Assembly: GCF_029057325.1 (NCBI RefSeq)
Contig: NZ_JAICZW010000174.1
Coordinates: 1-41,483 of the forward strand
Source: Bacteroides sp.
GTDB taxonomy: Bacteria; Bacteroidota; Bacteroidia; Bacteroidales; Bacteroidaceae
Length of the DNA stretch: 41,483 nucleotides
Reading direction: 5' to 3'
The position numbers were made by a program, and so were the translations under genes. Below are positions 15,924-24,525 of this stretch, one piece after another. The notes under the pieces were generated by a model. That model saw nothing but the letters and a program-made list of their open reading frames with translations. It made no database searches and was not told where the DNA came from. Numbering within the stretch: position 1 is the first letter of the stretch; each line of letters starts with the position of its first letter.

Positions 15924-16703
15924 ATGGGAGCAGCCAAATGGATAGGAGGCATCATCGGCTTCATGGCGGGAGGCCCGTTGGGAGCACTGGCAGGATTCGT
16001 GCTCGGTTCCTTGTTCGATACTGATTCCGCCCCTGCAGGCGGCTATTACGGCAACGAAGAGACAGACAACTCCGCGTACACGGGACAACGCAACAGCTTT
16101 CTGTTCTCCATGCTGGTAATGGCTTCCTACATCATCCGCGCGGACGGACGCATCATGCACAGCGAAATGGAGTTTGTACGCCGCTTCTTGCGGAGTACGT
16201 TCGGCGAATCCGCCATGAGAGAAGGAGAACAGATACTGCTCAGGCTCTTTGAGCAACAAAAGCAGATGGACAGACTGAACCCTTTCGCATTCAAAAATAC
16301 CATCCGCGACTGCGGCAGGCAGATTGCCGCTAATCTGACTTACGAAGAGCGTCTGCAACTGCTTGACTTCCTGGTTGAGATAGCCAAAAGCGACGGACAC
16401 GTCTGCAACCAAGAGATAGAAGCGCTGAAAGAGGTGGCCATCTACATGGGACTCTCCGCAAAAGAAGTGGAGTCCATGCTCAATCTGGGGGGCGACACCT
16501 TAGAGGAAGCCTATAAAGTGCTGGAAGTAGAGCCTACCGCCACCAACGACGAAGTGCGTGCCGCCTATCGCCGCCTCGCCCTGAAGCATCACCCCGACAA
16601 AGTGGCGACGCTTGGCGAAGACATCAGAAAGGCGGCGGAAGAGAAATTCCAACGCATCAATAGCGCCAAAGAACAAGTGTATAAAGCGAGAGGGATGAAA
16701 TAG
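15924..16703 (+). CDS. TerB-like and J-domain (DjlA-type) protein
   Basis: The 259-residue protein resembles DjlA. It has a glycine-rich hydrophobic N-terminus (IGGIIGFMAGGPLGALAGFVLG, about residues 7-30) that may insert in the membrane, a TerB-type helical domain (about 55-180, with ADGRIMHSEMEFV and SDGHVCNQEIEALKEVA), and a C-terminal J-domain (about 193-257) carrying the HPD tripeptide in LKHHPDKV that stimulates DnaK ATPase. It may therefore recruit DnaK to a membrane-related task. It follows the coiled-coil membrane protein gene closely. A GC-rich hairpin follows about 115 bases after the stop. Confidence 0.9.
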   Translation: MGAAKWIGGIIGFMAGGPLGALAGFVLGSLFDTDSAPAGGYYGNEETDNSAYTGQRNSFLFSMLVMASYIIRADGRIMHSEMEFVRRFLRSTFGESAMREGEQILLRLFEQQKQMDRLNPFAFKNTIRDCGRQIAANLTYEERLQLLDFLVEIAKSDGHVCNQEIEALKEVAIYMGLSAKEVESMLNLGGDTLEEAYKVLEVEPTATNDEVRAAYRRLALKHHPDKVATLGEDIRKAAEEKFQRINSAKEQVYKARGMK

Positions 16704-16817
16704 GAAGTCACAACAGCGCACCCAAAAGAGAAAGAGCGCTCAATTAAGATATCATGATTTTTCAAAACAAAGATATTCTTTTTCCTTAGCGAAAGAGGAA
16801 ATCGCATACCCCCTCTA

Positions 16818-16837
16818 CCCCCCTTCTGAGAGGGGGG
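16818..16837 (+). terminator. GC-rich hairpin after the DnaJ-like gene
   Basis: CCCCCCT and AGGGGGG pair perfectly across a six-base loop. It is the first strong stem downstream of the DnaJ-like gene, but no T-run follows on the plus strand. Confidence 0.4.
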
Positions 16838-16840
16838 ATA

Positions 16841-16879
16841 TTCAGTATGGTACCGAATGCCCTTCAGTACCGCACTGAA
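16841..16879. repeat. 17-bp imperfect inverted repeat in the 16704-17023 gap
   Basis: TTCAGTATGGTACCGAA and TTCAGTACCGCACTGAA are inverted repeats with three mismatches around a five-base loop. The rest of this 320-base gap has no gene; it holds the preceding GC hairpin and the promoter of the following peptidase gene. Confidence 0.6.
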
Positions 16880-16976
16880 AAACAATGCCTCCAAAACCGT
16901 TCGGGACAAATGGTGCAGAGAGGTTCATTTCGTAACAACTTTTCTATCAGCACTTCCATATTTCACATTTTATTCC

Positions 16977-16984
16977 TATTTTTG
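16977..16984 (+). promoter_or_regulatory. -7 promoter element of the tricorn-like peptidase gene
   Basis: TATTTTTG is a perfect -7 box 39 bases before the ATG at 17024; the -33 half is not convincing. Confidence 0.55.
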
Positions 16985-17023
16985 TGAGGTAAAACAAAAC
17001 CCTATAACATAACCGGTTTTATA

Positions 17024-20000
17024 ATGAAAAAAATACTTGCAACCCTCACACTCGGCTTAACGGCCATTGCCGGATATGCCGACACTCCCCTTTGGATGCG
17101 CGACGTACGAATTTCACCCGATGGCACGGAAATCGTATTCTGCTATAAAGGAGACATCTATAAAGTAGCCGCCAAAGGCGGAACCGCCACGCAACTCACC
17201 ACCCAAGAGACGTATGAATGTACCCCCGTATGGTCGCCCGACGGCAAGCAGATTGCCTTTGCCAGCGACCGTCACGGCAACTTCGACATTTTTGTGATGC
17301 CGGCAAACGGAGGAGCCGCCCGACGACTGACCACCCACTCTGCCGGTGAACTGCCCTCCGCCTTCACACCAGACGGCAAGTATATCCTGTTCTCCGCCGC
17401 CATCCAAGACCCGGCGAGCAGCGCCCTCTTCCCCACCTCTGCCATGACAGAGCTCTACCAGGTTCCGGCAACAGGCGGACGCACCGAACAAGTGTTGGGT
17501 ACTCCGGCCGAAGCGGTCTGCTTCGACAAATCCGGAAAGCAGTTCCTCTATCAAGACCGGAAAGGATTTGAAGACGAATGGCGAAAACACCACACCTCCT
17601 CCATTACCCGTGACATCTGGATATACGATGCACAAACAAGAAAGCACACCAACCTGACCCAACACGCCGGCGAAGACCGCAACCCGGTACTGGCTCCCGA
17701 CGGACAGACCGTTTACTTCCTGAGCGAACGCAACGGCGGCAGCTTCAACGTTTATTCGTTCCCGCTGTCCCAACCACAATCGGTGAAAGGAATCACGAAC
17801 TTCCAGACACATCCCGTACGCTTCCTTTCCATGAGCGACAACGGTACGTTGTGCTATGGCTATGATGGCGAAATCTATACCCAATCAAACGGTGCCGCCC
17901 CCCAAAAAGTCAATATCAACATCATCCGCGATGACCAACCGCAACTCAGCAACTTGAGCTTTAGCAGTGGGGCCTCTTCCGCTACGGTCTCACCGGACGG
18001 AAAGCAAATCGCGTTTGCGGTACGCGGCGAGGTATTTGTAACCGCCACCGACTATGCCACCACCAAGCAAATCACGCATACCCCGGCACGTGAGACCGGA
18101 CTCTCTTTTGCACCGGACAACCGCACGTTGGCCTACGCCAGCGAACGCGACGGCAACTGGCAACTCTATCTTGCCAAAATAGCCCGCAAGGAAGACCCCA
18201 ACTTCCCGAATGCCACATTGGTGAAAGAAGAAGTGCTGCTGCCCTCATCTACCGTAGAACGCGCTTACCCACAATTCTCACCGGACGGCAAAGAACTTGC
18301 CTTCATCGAAGACCGCATCCGCCTGATGGTTGTCAATCTGGAGACCAAAGCCGTACGGCAAATCACAGACGGCTCTGCCTGGTATAGCACCGGAGGCGGT
18401 TTCGACTACGCATGGTCGCCGGACGGAAAATGGTTCACCCTGGAATTTATCGGCAACAGGCACGACCCGTATTCAGATATCGGCCTTGTCAGCGCACAAG
18501 GAGGCGGTGAAATCGTAAACCTGACTAACAGCGGCTATTCAAGTGGCTCTCCCCGCTTTGCGCTTGACGGAAATGCGATTCTCTTCACCACCGAACGCTA
18601 CGGTATGCGCGCCCATGCTTCGTGGGGCTCGCAAAACGATGCCATGCTCGTATTCCTCAACCAGGACGCATACGACAAGTATTGCCTGAGCAAAGAGGAC
18701 TACGAACTCCGCAAAGAACTGGAAAAAGAACAGAAAAAAGAAAAAGAGACCGACAAGGGAACAAACAAAGACAAAAAGAAAGAGACGAAAACAGACGATG
18801 ATAAAGCGGGAAAGAAGAAAGACATCATCGTGGAACTGAAGGACATCGAAGACCGCATCGTACGCCTCACTCCCAACTCTTCGAACATGGGAGACGCCAT
18901 CATCTCGCAAGACGGAGAAACGCTTTACTACTTAGCCGCTTTTGAAAAAGGATATGACCTTTGGAAGATGAACCTCCGCAAAAGGGAAACCAAGTTGCTT
19001 CACAAGATGGGTACCGGTTGGGCAAGCCTAGAAATGGACCGCGAAGGAAAGAGACTCTTCCTGCTGAGCGGCAGAAACATGCAGAAGATGGACCTCTCTT
19101 CGGATGCGCTGACATCCATCTCCTATCGTGCCAACGTGAAAATGGACCTAGCCGCCGAACGCGAATATATGTTCAACCATGTATATAAACAGCAGCAAAA
19201 GCGCTTCTACAACACCAACATGCACGGAGTAGATTGGGATGCCATGACCGCCGCTTACCGCAAGTTCCTGCCCCACATCAGCAACAACTACGACTTTGCC
19301 GAGCTGCTGAGTGAATGGCTGGGCGAACTGAATGTTTCGCATACCGGAGGACGATTCTCTCCGAACGGACAGAGCGAACCGACCGCCAGTTTAGGATTGC
19401 TCTTTGATTGGGAATATCAGGACAAAGGCATGCGCATTGCCGAAGTCATAGAGAAAGGACCGTTTGACAAAGCCCATACAAAAGTGAAGGCAGGTGTCGT
19501 CATCGAACAGATTGACGGCATGGAAATCGCTCCCGATGCCGATTACTATACACTGCTGAATGGCAAAGCCGGAAAGAAGACACTCGTTTCCCTGTACAAC
19601 CCGCAAAACGGAGAACGATGGGAAGAAGTGGTGATTCCGGTCAGCAACGGCACTTTCAACAGCCTGCTCTACATGCGTTGGGTAAAACAACGTGCGGCAG
19701 ATGTCAATAAGTGGTCCAACGGACGCTTGGGCTACGTACACATCCAATCGATGGGCGATGACAGCTTCCGTTCTGTCTATTCGGACATCTTGGGCAAATA
19801 CAACAACCGCGAAGGCATCATCATTGACACCCGCTTCAACGGTGGCGGACGTCTGCACGAAGATGTGGAAGTGCTATTCAGCGGCAAGAAATACTTTACG
19901 CAAGTGGTGCGCGGCCGCGAAGCCTGCGACATGCCAAGCCGCCGTTGGAACAAGCCGTCCATCATGCTGACCTGTGAAGCCAACTACTCCAATGCACATG

Positions 20001-20278
20001 GAACACCCTGGGTTTACAGCCACCGGAAACTGGGCAAGTTGGTAGGTATGCCTGTTCCGGGAACCATGACCAGCGTCTCTTGGGAGACGTTGCAAGACCC
20101 GTCATTGGTCTTCGGCATCCCAGTCATCGGCTATCGTCTGCCGGACGGCAGCTATTTGGAGAACAGCCAGCTGGAACCGGACATCAAGGTCGCCAACTCC
20201 CCCGAGACCATAGTAAAAGGTGAAGATACTCAATTGAGAACAGCCGTAGAAGCGTTGCTGAAAGAACTTGGCAAATAA
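17024..20278 (+). CDS. Tricorn-like S41 family peptidase
   Basis: The 1084-residue exported protein has a signal peptide (residues 1-19, ending GYAD), then beta-propeller repeats of the WD40-like/TolB type (many SPDGK or APDG motifs to about residue 520). A lysine/glutamate-rich insert follows at about 565-605, then a second propeller part, a C1 helical region, a PDZ domain (about 785-870) and an S41 catalytic domain. The tricorn active-site pattern is present: Ser-His in LNVSHTGGR (Ser772-His773), the nucleophile in ANYSNAHG (Ser989) and the glutamate in QLEPDI (near 1051). It likely degrades peptides in the periplasm. aroA follows only 10 bases later. Confidence 0.92.
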   Translation: MKKILATLTLGLTAIAGYADTPLWMRDVRISPDGTEIVFCYKGDIYKVAAKGGTATQLTTQETYECTPVWSPDGKQIAFASDRHGNFDIFVMPANGGAARRLTTHSAGELPSAFTPDGKYILFSAAIQDPASSALFPTSAMTELYQVPATGGRTEQVLGTPAEAVCFDKSGKQFLYQDRKGFEDEWRKHHTSSITRDIWIYDAQTRKHTNLTQHAGEDRNPVLAPDGQTVYFLSERNGGSFNVYSFPLSQPQSVKGITNFQTHPVRFLSMSDNGTLCYGYDGEIYTQSNGAAPQKVNINIIRDDQPQLSNLSFSSGASSATVSPDGKQIAFAVRGEVFVTATDYATTKQITHTPARETGLSFAPDNRTLAYASERDGNWQLYLAKIARKEDPNFPNATLVKEEVLLPSSTVERAYPQFSPDGKELAFIEDRIRLMVVNLETKAVRQITDGSAWYSTGGGFDYAWSPDGKWFTLEFIGNRHDPYSDIGLVSAQGGGEIVNLTNSGYSSGSPRFALDGNAILFTTERYGMRAHASWGSQNDAMLVFLNQDAYDKYCLSKEDYELRKELEKEQKKEKETDKGTNKDKKKETKTDDDKAGKKKDIIVELKDIEDRIVRLTPNSSNMGDAIISQDGETLYYLAAFEKGYDLWKMNLRKRETKLLHKMGTGWASLEMDREGKRLFLLSGRNMQKMDLSSDALTSISYRANVKMDLAAEREYMFNHVYKQQQKRFYNTNMHGVDWDAMTAAYRKFLPHISNNYDFAELLSEWLGELNVSHTGGRFSPNGQSEPTASLGLLFDWEYQDKGMRIAEVIEKGPFDKAHTKVKAGVVIEQIDGMEIAPDADYYTLLNGKAGKKTLVSLYNPQNGERWEEVVIPVSNGTFNSLLYMRWVKQRAADVNKWSNGRLGYVHIQSMGDDSFRSVYSDILGKYNNREGIIIDTRFNGGGRLHEDVEVLFSGKKYFTQVVRGREACDMPSRRWNKPSIMLTCEANYSNAHGTPWVYSHRKLGKLVGMPVPGTMTSVSWETLQDPSLVFGIPVIGYRLPDGSYLENSQLEPDIKVANSPETIVKGEDTQLRTAVEALLKELGK

Positions 20279-20288
20279 GAATACGACC

Positions 20289-21539
20289 ATGCAATACAAA
20301 GTATCTGCCCCCGCCACACTGGATGCCGGCATACAACTGCCGGCATCCAAAAGCATCAGCAATCGGGCGCTTATCCTGCACTCGCTCGCCCATGGAAAGA
20401 CGCTTCCTTGCAACCTGAGCGATTGTGACGACACCAAAGTCATGATACGTGCTCTGGACAGAAATCCCGAACACATCGATATCCTGGCTGCCGGAACAGC
20501 CATGCGCTTCCTCACCGCTTACCTCAGCGTGATACCGGGCTGCCGAATCATTACCGGTACACAGCGCATGCAGCAACGCCCCATCCGCATACTGGTGGAT
20601 GCCCTGCGGGCACTGGGCGCACAAATCGAATATGCCGGCAATGAAGGCTTCCCGCCCCTACGCATCACAGGAACGGCATTGAAAGGCGAAGACATCTCCC
20701 TTGCCGGAAACGTCAGCTCCCAATACATATCCGCCCTGCTGATGATAGGTGCCGTCCTTCCCAACGGACTGCGCCTACACCTGACGGGTGACATCATCTC
20801 GCGCCCCTACATCAACCTTACACTGCAACTGATGCGCGACTTCGGCGCACAAGCCGACTGGAGTGCGACAGACAGCATCCTCGTCCGCCCCGGCGGCTAT
20901 CGGGACACCGCTTTCACGGTGGAAAGCGACTGGAGCGCCGCCTCTTATTGGTATCAGATAATGGCACTGAAAGGAATGAAGAAGGGAAAGAGCGAGGACA
21001 ATGTTGAACTATTGGGGCTTTTTCCGCACAGCTATCAGGGAGACAGCCGCGGAGCGGAGGTATTCGCACGTCTCGGGGTGCATACGGAATATACGAATCG
21101 GGGCGTCAGACTGACCCGGCACGGAACTCCAGTCACCCGACTGGATGAGGACATGGTGGACATCCCCGACTTGGCACAGACATTTGTTGTCACCTGCTGC
21201 CTGTTGGAAGTGCCTTTCCGCTTCACCGGCCTGCAAAGCCTAAAAATCAAGGAAACCGACCGCATCGCCGCACTTATCACAGAGCTACGCAAACTGGGAT
21301 ACGTGGTGCATTCGGAGCAGGACAGTATCTTGTGGTGGGACGGCGAACGCTGCCCGGCAGAAGAATCTCCCGTCATAGCCACCTATGAAGACCACCGCAT
21401 GGCGATGGCATTTGCTCCTGCCTGCCTCGTTGTGCCGGAGATACGGATAAACGAACCGCAAGTGGTGTCGAAATCCTATCCAGGCTATTGGGAGGATTTG
21501 AAGAAAGCGGGGTTTAAAATCTGTCCGTTACAAAACTAA
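20289..21539 (+). CDS. aroA: 3-phosphoshikimate 1-carboxyvinyltransferase (EPSP synthase)
   Basis: The 416-residue enzyme joins shikimate 3-phosphate and phosphoenolpyruvate in aromatic amino acid synthesis. Visible signatures are LPASKSISNRALIL near the N-terminus, GTAMRFLTAYL, QRMQQRPI, NVSSQYISALLMIG, SLKIKETDRI and YEDHRMAMAFA, all EPSP synthase landmarks. I use the ATG at 20289; an in-frame TTG at 20268 overlaps the preceding gene. The ten-base spacing makes co-transcription with the upstream peptidase likely, although no functional link is evident. The promoter of the next gene lies across its stop codon. Confidence 0.95.
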   Translation: MQYKVSAPATLDAGIQLPASKSISNRALILHSLAHGKTLPCNLSDCDDTKVMIRALDRNPEHIDILAAGTAMRFLTAYLSVIPGCRIITGTQRMQQRPIRILVDALRALGAQIEYAGNEGFPPLRITGTALKGEDISLAGNVSSQYISALLMIGAVLPNGLRLHLTGDIISRPYINLTLQLMRDFGAQADWSATDSILVRPGGYRDTAFTVESDWSAASYWYQIMALKGMKKGKSEDNVELLGLFPHSYQGDSRGAEVFARLGVHTEYTNRGVRLTRHGTPVTRLDEDMVDIPDLAQTFVVTCCLLEVPFRFTGLQSLKIKETDRIAALITELRKLGYVVHSEQDSILWWDGERCPAEESPVIATYEDHRMAMAFAPACLVVPEIRINEPQVVSKSYPGYWEDLKKAGFKICPLQN

Positions 21540-21551
21540 TATGTATCTTTG
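21520..21551 (+). promoter_or_regulatory. Promoter of the gene at 21595
   Basis: TCTG, a 20-base spacer and TATCTTTG (21544-21551) match the Bacteroides promoter with one mismatch in the -33 box. It overlaps the end of aroA and starts a separate transcript for the next group of genes. Confidence 0.65.
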
Positions 21552-21594
21552 TCCGTTCTATTAAAGAAACCCGCTTTTCAGAGAAAGGAAAACC

Positions 21595-22020
21595 ATGTGG
21601 ATATTGATTATTAGCCTGATTGCCCTCGCCTTTGTTGCCGCCATAGCCGGCATCCTGCGCAACAGAAAACTACAGAAACAGGTGGAACGTGGCGAATTGG
21701 ATGCCCTACCCGAAGTGCAAGAAGTGGATGTGGAGTGCTGCGGACAACATGAAACCTGCGAGCGCGACAGCCTGCTGGCCGCCGTCAGCAAAGGAATAGA
21801 GTACTATGACGACGAAGACTTGGACAAATACATCGGCGTCAGCCCCGACTCATATCTTCCCGAAGAGGAGGACGAGTTCCGCGACGTATTCTACACCATG
21901 CAGGACACGGACGTAGCCGGATGGGTACGCAGCCTGCAACTGCGCGGCATCGCCCTGCCCGACAACATCAAGGATGAAGTGTTCCTCATCATCGGTGAAC
22001 GACGCATCGCTACGCATTAA
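21595..22020 (+). CDS. Small single-span membrane protein of unknown function
   Basis: The 141-residue protein has one N-terminal hydrophobic segment (residues 2-20) followed by basic residues, then a cytoplasmic-looking acidic domain with ECCGQHETCERDSLL, the acidic stretch YYDDEDLDKYIG, and a C-terminal helical part (WVRSLQLRGIALPDNIKDE). The three cysteines at about residues 48-56 might bind a metal, but this is a guess. I do not recognise a named family. It precedes the ABC-3 permease by 12 bases and has its own promoter. Confidence 0.85.
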   Translation: MWILIISLIALAFVAAIAGILRNRKLQKQVERGELDALPEVQEVDVECCGQHETCERDSLLAAVSKGIEYYDDEDLDKYIGVSPDSYLPEEEDEFRDVFYTMQDTDVAGWVRSLQLRGIALPDNIKDEVFLIIGERRIATH

Positions 22021-22031
22021 AGAAAGAAGTT

Positions 22032-22856
22032 ATGGAACTGCTACAATACACCTTTTTCCAACACGCCATTGTCGGCAGCCTGCTGGCAAGTATTGTGTGC
22101 GGGCTGATAGGAACATACATCGTCACCCGAAGATTAGTGTTCATCAGCGGTGGGCTGACACACGCTTCTTTCGGCGGTATTGGCTTGGGGCTTTATACCG
22201 GCATCTCCCCTATTCTGTCGGCAGCCCTGTTTGCGGTAGTATCTGCTTTCGGAGTGGAGTGGCTCAGCAAGCGGAAGGATATGCGGGAAGATTCTGCCAT
22301 TGCCATGTTCTGGACATTGGGAATGGCATTAGGCATCATATTCACCTTTCTGTCGCCGGGCTTTGCACCCGACTTGTCCGCCTACCTATTCGGCAACATC
22401 CTCACGATTACCTCCGGCGATATCGTCCTGTTGGGTGGACTTACCCTGCTGGTGACCTTGTTCTTCGCTCTGTTTCTGCACCCCATCATCTATGTGGCGT
22501 TCGACCGTGAGTTCGCCCGTTCGCAAGGCATCCCGGTGCAGCTGTTCGAATATACGCTGATGATGTTCATCGCCCTTACCATCGTAGCGTGCCTGCGCAT
22601 GGTAGGCATCGTGCTGGTCATCTCCCTGCTCACCATTCCGCAAATGACAGCAAACCTGTTCACACACCGGTTTCACCGCATCATCTGGCTCTCCATCGGC
22701 ATCGGTTACCTCAGTTGCTTGGGCGGACTGATGATTTCGTTCTATCTGAACGTCCCTTCCGGCGCTTCCATCATCTTCTTTTCCATTATTATCTATGTGG
22801 TTTGCAAAATAGGAAAGAGTTTTTGCCTATCTTTACAACGGAAATCATCACATTAA
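22032..22856 (+). CDS. ABC-3 family metal (Zn/Mn/Fe) transporter permease
   Basis: The 274-residue protein has about eight hydrophobic segments and the signatures of ZnuB/MntB-type permeases: the N-terminal [35 protein letters not shown], the central [14 protein letters not shown] and the C-terminal [11 protein letters not shown]. It should be the membrane channel of a divalent-metal uptake system. Neither the ATPase nor the binding protein is adjacent, so these must be encoded elsewhere. The neighbours are an unknown membrane protein before it and tsaE after it. Confidence 0.88.
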   Translation: MELLQYTFFQHAIVGSLLASIVCGLIGTYIVTRRLVFISGGLTHASFGGIGLGLYTGISPILSAALFAVVSAFGVEWLSKRKDMREDSAIAMFWTLGMALGIIFTFLSPGFAPDLSAYLFGNILTITSGDIVLLGGLTLLVTLFFALFLHPIIYVAFDREFARSQGIPVQLFEYTLMMFIALTIVACLRMVGIVLVISLLTIPQMTANLFTHRFHRIIWLSIGIGYLSCLGGLMISFYLNVPSGASIIFFSIIIYVVCKIGKSFCLSLQRKSSH

Positions 22857-22888
22857 GAAAAACCATACAAATAAAAATCATAAAACGT

Positions 22889-23320
22889 ATGCTGGAAATC
22901 AACATCCAATCATTAGAACAGATTCGCGAAGCTGCCCACCAATTCATCGAGGCCATGGGCGACAACACCGTCTTCGCTCTCTACGGAAAAATGGGAGCAG
23001 GTAAGACCACCTTTATCAAGGCCGTTTGCGAAGAGCTGGGCGTATCCGATGTCATCACCTCGCCCACGTTTGCCATTGTCAACGAATACCGCTCCGACAC
23101 TGCCGGCGAACTGATTTATCACTTCGACTTCTACCGCATCAAAAAATTGGAAGAAGTGTACGACATGGGTTACGAAGATTACTTCTACAGCGGCGCCCTC
23201 TGCTTCATCGAGTGGCCGGAGCTGGTAGAAGAGCTGTTGCCGGGCAACACTGTGAAGGTGACTATCGAAGAGGTGGAGGATGGAGCGCGGAAAGTGACTT
23301 TAGAGGAGGACCAATTCTAA
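22889..23320 (+). CDS. tsaE: tRNA threonylcarbamoyladenosine biosynthesis protein TsaE
   Basis: The 143-residue ATPase works with TsaB and TsaD to form t6A37 in ANN-decoding tRNAs. It has the P-loop [15 protein letters not shown], the switch region [34 protein letters not shown] and the family signature CFIEWPEL. Length fits. I start at the ATG at 22889, since the longer frame overlaps the permease gene. It follows the permease by 32 bases on the same strand. Confidence 0.94.
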   Translation: MLEINIQSLEQIREAAHQFIEAMGDNTVFALYGKMGAGKTTFIKAVCEELGVSDVITSPTFAIVNEYRSDTAGELIYHFDFYRIKKLEEVYDMGYEDYFYSGALCFIEWPELVEELLPGNTVKVTIEEVEDGARKVTLEEDQF

Positions 23321-23341
23321 TTCTTCCATCACCAACTCCTT

Positions 23342-23557
23342 ATGAGCCACTATTTCATACAAGGCATTTTCGCCCTGACAGGCACCATGTCCCTGCTTGC
23401 CGCTCTGCTGGACTGGGAGTGGTTCTTCACTGCCCAGAACACCCAGTTTGTAGTTCGGAATGTCGGGCGGAAGCAGGCACGCTGGTTCTACGGCGTGCTG
23501 GGTGTCATACTTATCGCTACCGCCATTTTCTTTTTTGTCTCTACTTCACATTATTGA
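23342..23557 (+). CDS. Small two-span membrane protein, Imm17-like
   Basis: The 71-residue protein has two hydrophobic segments (about residues 6-23 and 48-66) separated by WEWFFTAQNTQFVVRNVGRKQARWFYG. It resembles small Bacteroides proteins that I recall being annotated as immunity 17 (Imm17) family. That assignment is from memory and moderate. No toxin, polymorphic-toxin or type VI gene lies nearby, so an immunity role is not supported by context. It is the last gene of the plus-strand run and is followed by a hairpin. Confidence 0.75.
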   Translation: MSHYFIQGIFALTGTMSLLAALLDWEWFFTAQNTQFVVRNVGRKQARWFYGVLGVILIATAIFFFVSTSHY

Positions 23558-23623
23558 AGTGTTCCGCATGGCCAAATCGTTGCAAAGCAACTCCTAACCT
23601 CCTCCCGTTATTTATAACAGAAA

Positions 23624-23673
23624 ACGCGAATGACGCGGATTCCTTATTAAAAAGCCATCCGCGCCATTCGCGT
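23624..23673. terminator. Bidirectional terminator hairpin
   Basis: ACGCGAATGACGCGGAT (23624-23640) pairs with ATCCGCGCCATTCGCGT (23657-23673) with one mismatch, and A/T-rich sequence lies on both sides. It separates convergent genes. Confidence 0.8.
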
Positions 23674-23705
23674 CTAAAAAATCAATAAAAGCCTCACGGA
23701 ACGAA

Positions 23706-24038
23706 TCAGTCCTCACCCAAGGACTCTGCGTAATCCATCTCAGCCTGCACGATGAAAAGGATTTCTTCCGGGGCGTAATCGCCCATCTCGTCCTTGTGAG
23801 CTTCCTTCATAATGTAGTCCACGATTTTTCCCAAATCAATGTCGATGTATCCTTCTGCATCGGGCTGCGCATCAAGGATGCCGCTCTCTGCGTAATACTC
23901 GTCAATCAAATCAAGGAAATAATAGAACTCATCGTCGGAGAATTTCTCCTTCAACTCTTGCGGCAAATAGTTCTTGATGTATTCGATGGTCTTTTCGTCA
24001 TCAATATCATTCTGCAAAAAATCGTCTTCCATTCCCAT
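23706..24038 (-). CDS. Small acidic protein of unknown function
   Basis: The protein of about 110 residues is very acidic (many Asp and Glu; MEDDFLQNDIDDEKT and DDEFYYFLDLIDEYY) and predicted helical, without cysteines or membrane segments. It contains DLGKIVDYIMKEAHKDEMGDY and ends with AESLGED. No function is assigned. Two starts two codons apart, 24038 and 24032, are equally possible. It lies about 100 bases downstream of trxA on the same strand, with a hairpin between them. Confidence 0.75.
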   Translation of the reverse strand: MGMEDDFLQNDIDDEKTIEYIKNYLPQELKEKFSDDEFYYFLDLIDEYYAESGILDAQPDAEGYIDIDLGKIVDYIMKEAHKDEMGDYAPEEILFIVQAEMDYAESLGED

Positions 24039-24077
24039 ATCTCTGTCATTTAAGTTCAGTAAACAAGGTTTCTGTTG

Positions 24078-24126
24078 ACGAGTTGACGAGAAGATACTCG
24101 CATTCCTTGTAGCCTTGTCAACTCGT
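24078..24126. repeat. Hairpin between trxA and the acidic protein gene
   Basis: ACGAGTTGAC (24078-24087) and GTCAACTCGT (24117-24126) form a perfect 10-bp stem with a long loop. It may reduce read-through from trxA. Confidence 0.5.
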
Positions 24127-24138
24127 TCACTGAGCATC

Positions 24139-24453
24139 TTATAACAGTGCGTCAATCTTGGCTACGTAAGCCGGTTTCGGTGCAGAGCCTACCTGCTTGT
24201 CCACCAATTCCCCGTTCTTGAAGAAGAGAACCGTGGGAATGTTGCGTATGCCGTATTCGGCGGCTACATCGCCATTCTCGTCCACATCGCACTTACCGAT
24301 GACTGCTTTGCCTTCATACTCAGTTGCCAATTCGTCGATGATGGGGCCCACCATTTTGCAAGGTCCGCACCACGGTGCCCAAAAGTCAATAACCGTCGGC
24401 TTTCCTTCTGCCACGATTTCCTTAAAATTGCTGTCTGTAATTTCTAAAGCCAT
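24139..24453 (-). CDS. trxA: Thioredoxin
   Basis: The 104-residue protein is a standard cytoplasmic thioredoxin: no signal peptide, the active site DFWAPWCGPCKMVGP (Cys29 and Cys32), the cis-proline IRNIPTVLFFKNG and the expected length. It reduces protein disulfides together with thioredoxin reductase. It has its own -7 promoter box overlapping the 3' end of dnaE, so it can be expressed independently of dnaE. Confidence 0.96.
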   Translation of the reverse strand: MALEITDSNFKEIVAEGKPTVIDFWAPWCGPCKMVGPIIDELATEYEGKAVIGKCDVDENGDVAAEYGIRNIPTVLFFKNGELVDKQVGSAPKPAYVAKIDALL

Positions 24454-24516
24454 TTCTTTTAATTTTAAATTTATATTTCAATTATCCATTTCCAACCTAC
24501 TAACCTACTTTGGGAG

Positions 24517-24524
24517 CAAAGATA
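24517..24524 (-). promoter_or_regulatory. -7 promoter element of trxA
   Basis: The minus strand reads TATCTTTG, a perfect -7 box immediately after the dnaE stop codon. The -33 half would lie inside the dnaE 3' end and is weak. Confidence 0.55.
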
Positions 24525-24525
24525 A

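Noticed and set aside
22589-22888. Longer N-terminus for tsaE
   Set aside because: It overlaps the permease gene in another frame and is histidine/proline-rich without family resemblance.
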